A stretch of 64,000 bases of DNA from Amorphochlora amoebiformis. Taxonomy: Eukaryota; Cercozoa; Chlorarachniophyceae. Location: the NCBI GenBank assembly GCA_054601695.1, contig BAAHQB010000002.1, positions 2,232,001 through 2,296,000 of the forward strand, in the 5' to 3' direction. Position 1 is the stretch's first letter, and each line of letters opens with the position of its first letter. The notes under the pieces are model-generated. The model saw only the letters and a program-made list of their open reading frames with translations. It did no database searches and was not told the DNA's origin. Below are positions 63,433 to 64,000 of the stretch, piece after piece. The position numbers and the translations under genes were made by a program.

Positions 63433-63868
63433 ATGTTATATATATATATGTATATATATATATATACACACATGTATGTATGTAGATATATATATATATA
63501 TATATATATTTGTGTGTGTAAAAAACCTACTTACATTTAGATTCCCTCTTCTCTCTCCCTCTCTCATTCTCTTTTCTATCTCTCTCTTCTCTTCTCTCTC
63601 TCTCTTTTGTTTCCCTCTCTCTTCTCTCTCCCTCTCTCTTTCTCTCTCCCTCCCTCTTTCTCTCCCTCTCTCTTCTCTCTCCCTCTCTCTCTCTCTTCTC
63701 TCGTCTTTGCCTATTTTTCTCTCTCTCATATCTCTCATTCTCTCACTTCTCTATCTCCCTCTCTCTGTCCTCTCAATCTTTCTGTCTCTCTCTCTCTATA
63801 TATATATCAACTATATCCTTTACCTATCTTTCTAACTCTTAAGTACACACACTCACACACACACACAT

Positions 63869-63933
<65 letters not shown>

Positions 63934-63938
63934 TATAT

Positions 63939-63998
<60 letters not shown>

Positions 63999-64000
63999 TA
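63158..64000. other. Right edge: TA, TTA and TC repeats
   Basis: Microsatellites, plus a 250-bp TC-rich tract at 63545-63800. A GTAAGT on the minus strand near 63530, preceded by GA-rich sequence, could mark an upstream exon of the 55-63 kb gene encoding Arg/Glu-rich protein, but I cannot support its boundaries. Confidence 0.5.

Overview
This is nuclear DNA of an intron-rich microbial eukaryote. It shows no operons or bacterial gene spacing, and it carries GT-AG introns and interstitial (TTAGGG)n telomere-type repeats. Most of the 64 kb is (TA)n microsatellite. The real coding sequence sits in small non-TA islands, often 20-100 nt long. I joined these islands by hand, using splice signals, reading-frame phase and protein family motifs. 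The lineage cannot be fixed from the sequence. One enzyme carries a hydrophobic plus Arg/Ser-rich leader that would suit a protist or secondary-plastid alga, but this is weak evidence.

Layout, left to right. A formin (FH1-FH2 actin nucleator, minus strand) starts near 11926 and runs off the left edge; 20 exons are recognised. A short-chain dehydrogenase/reductase (minus, 13971-15445, 6 exons) is followed by a divergent Hsp110-type chaperone (plus, 15859-19924, 5 exons, 816 aa). A giant G9a/GLP-like histone methyltransferase (minus, 20615-48889) has about 50 exons and encodes about 1039 aa. Its inferred order is ankyrin block, PHD-type zinc-finger region, ankyrin block, pre-SET, SET, post-SET. 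Next come an unrecognised small gene (plus, 49144-50887) containing an 8-nt microexon, a basic coiled-coil chromatin-type protein (plus, 51826-54310), and an unrecognised charged protein (minus, 55017 to at least 63157).

Introns fall into two groups. Some are short (about 58-140 nt) with no TA tract. Others are hugely swollen, and many of these are little more than GT(AT)n...(TA)nG. Around many exons, pieces of the exon edge plus its splice site have been copied one to six times. Two copies keep intact splice sites and frame (41445-41480 and 2573-2608). One intron (6576-7144) is almost entirely a palindrome. Telomere-type repeats abut exons of the methyltransferase gene and seem to supply splice sites.

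The genes do not form an obvious pathway, although three of the seven products look nuclear or chromatin-related (the methyltransferase, the basic coiled-coil protein and the 55-63 kb protein). All exon joins are predictions. Their main support is that the phases close exactly (for example, 50 methyltransferase exons sum to 3120 nt) and that the products match known domains.
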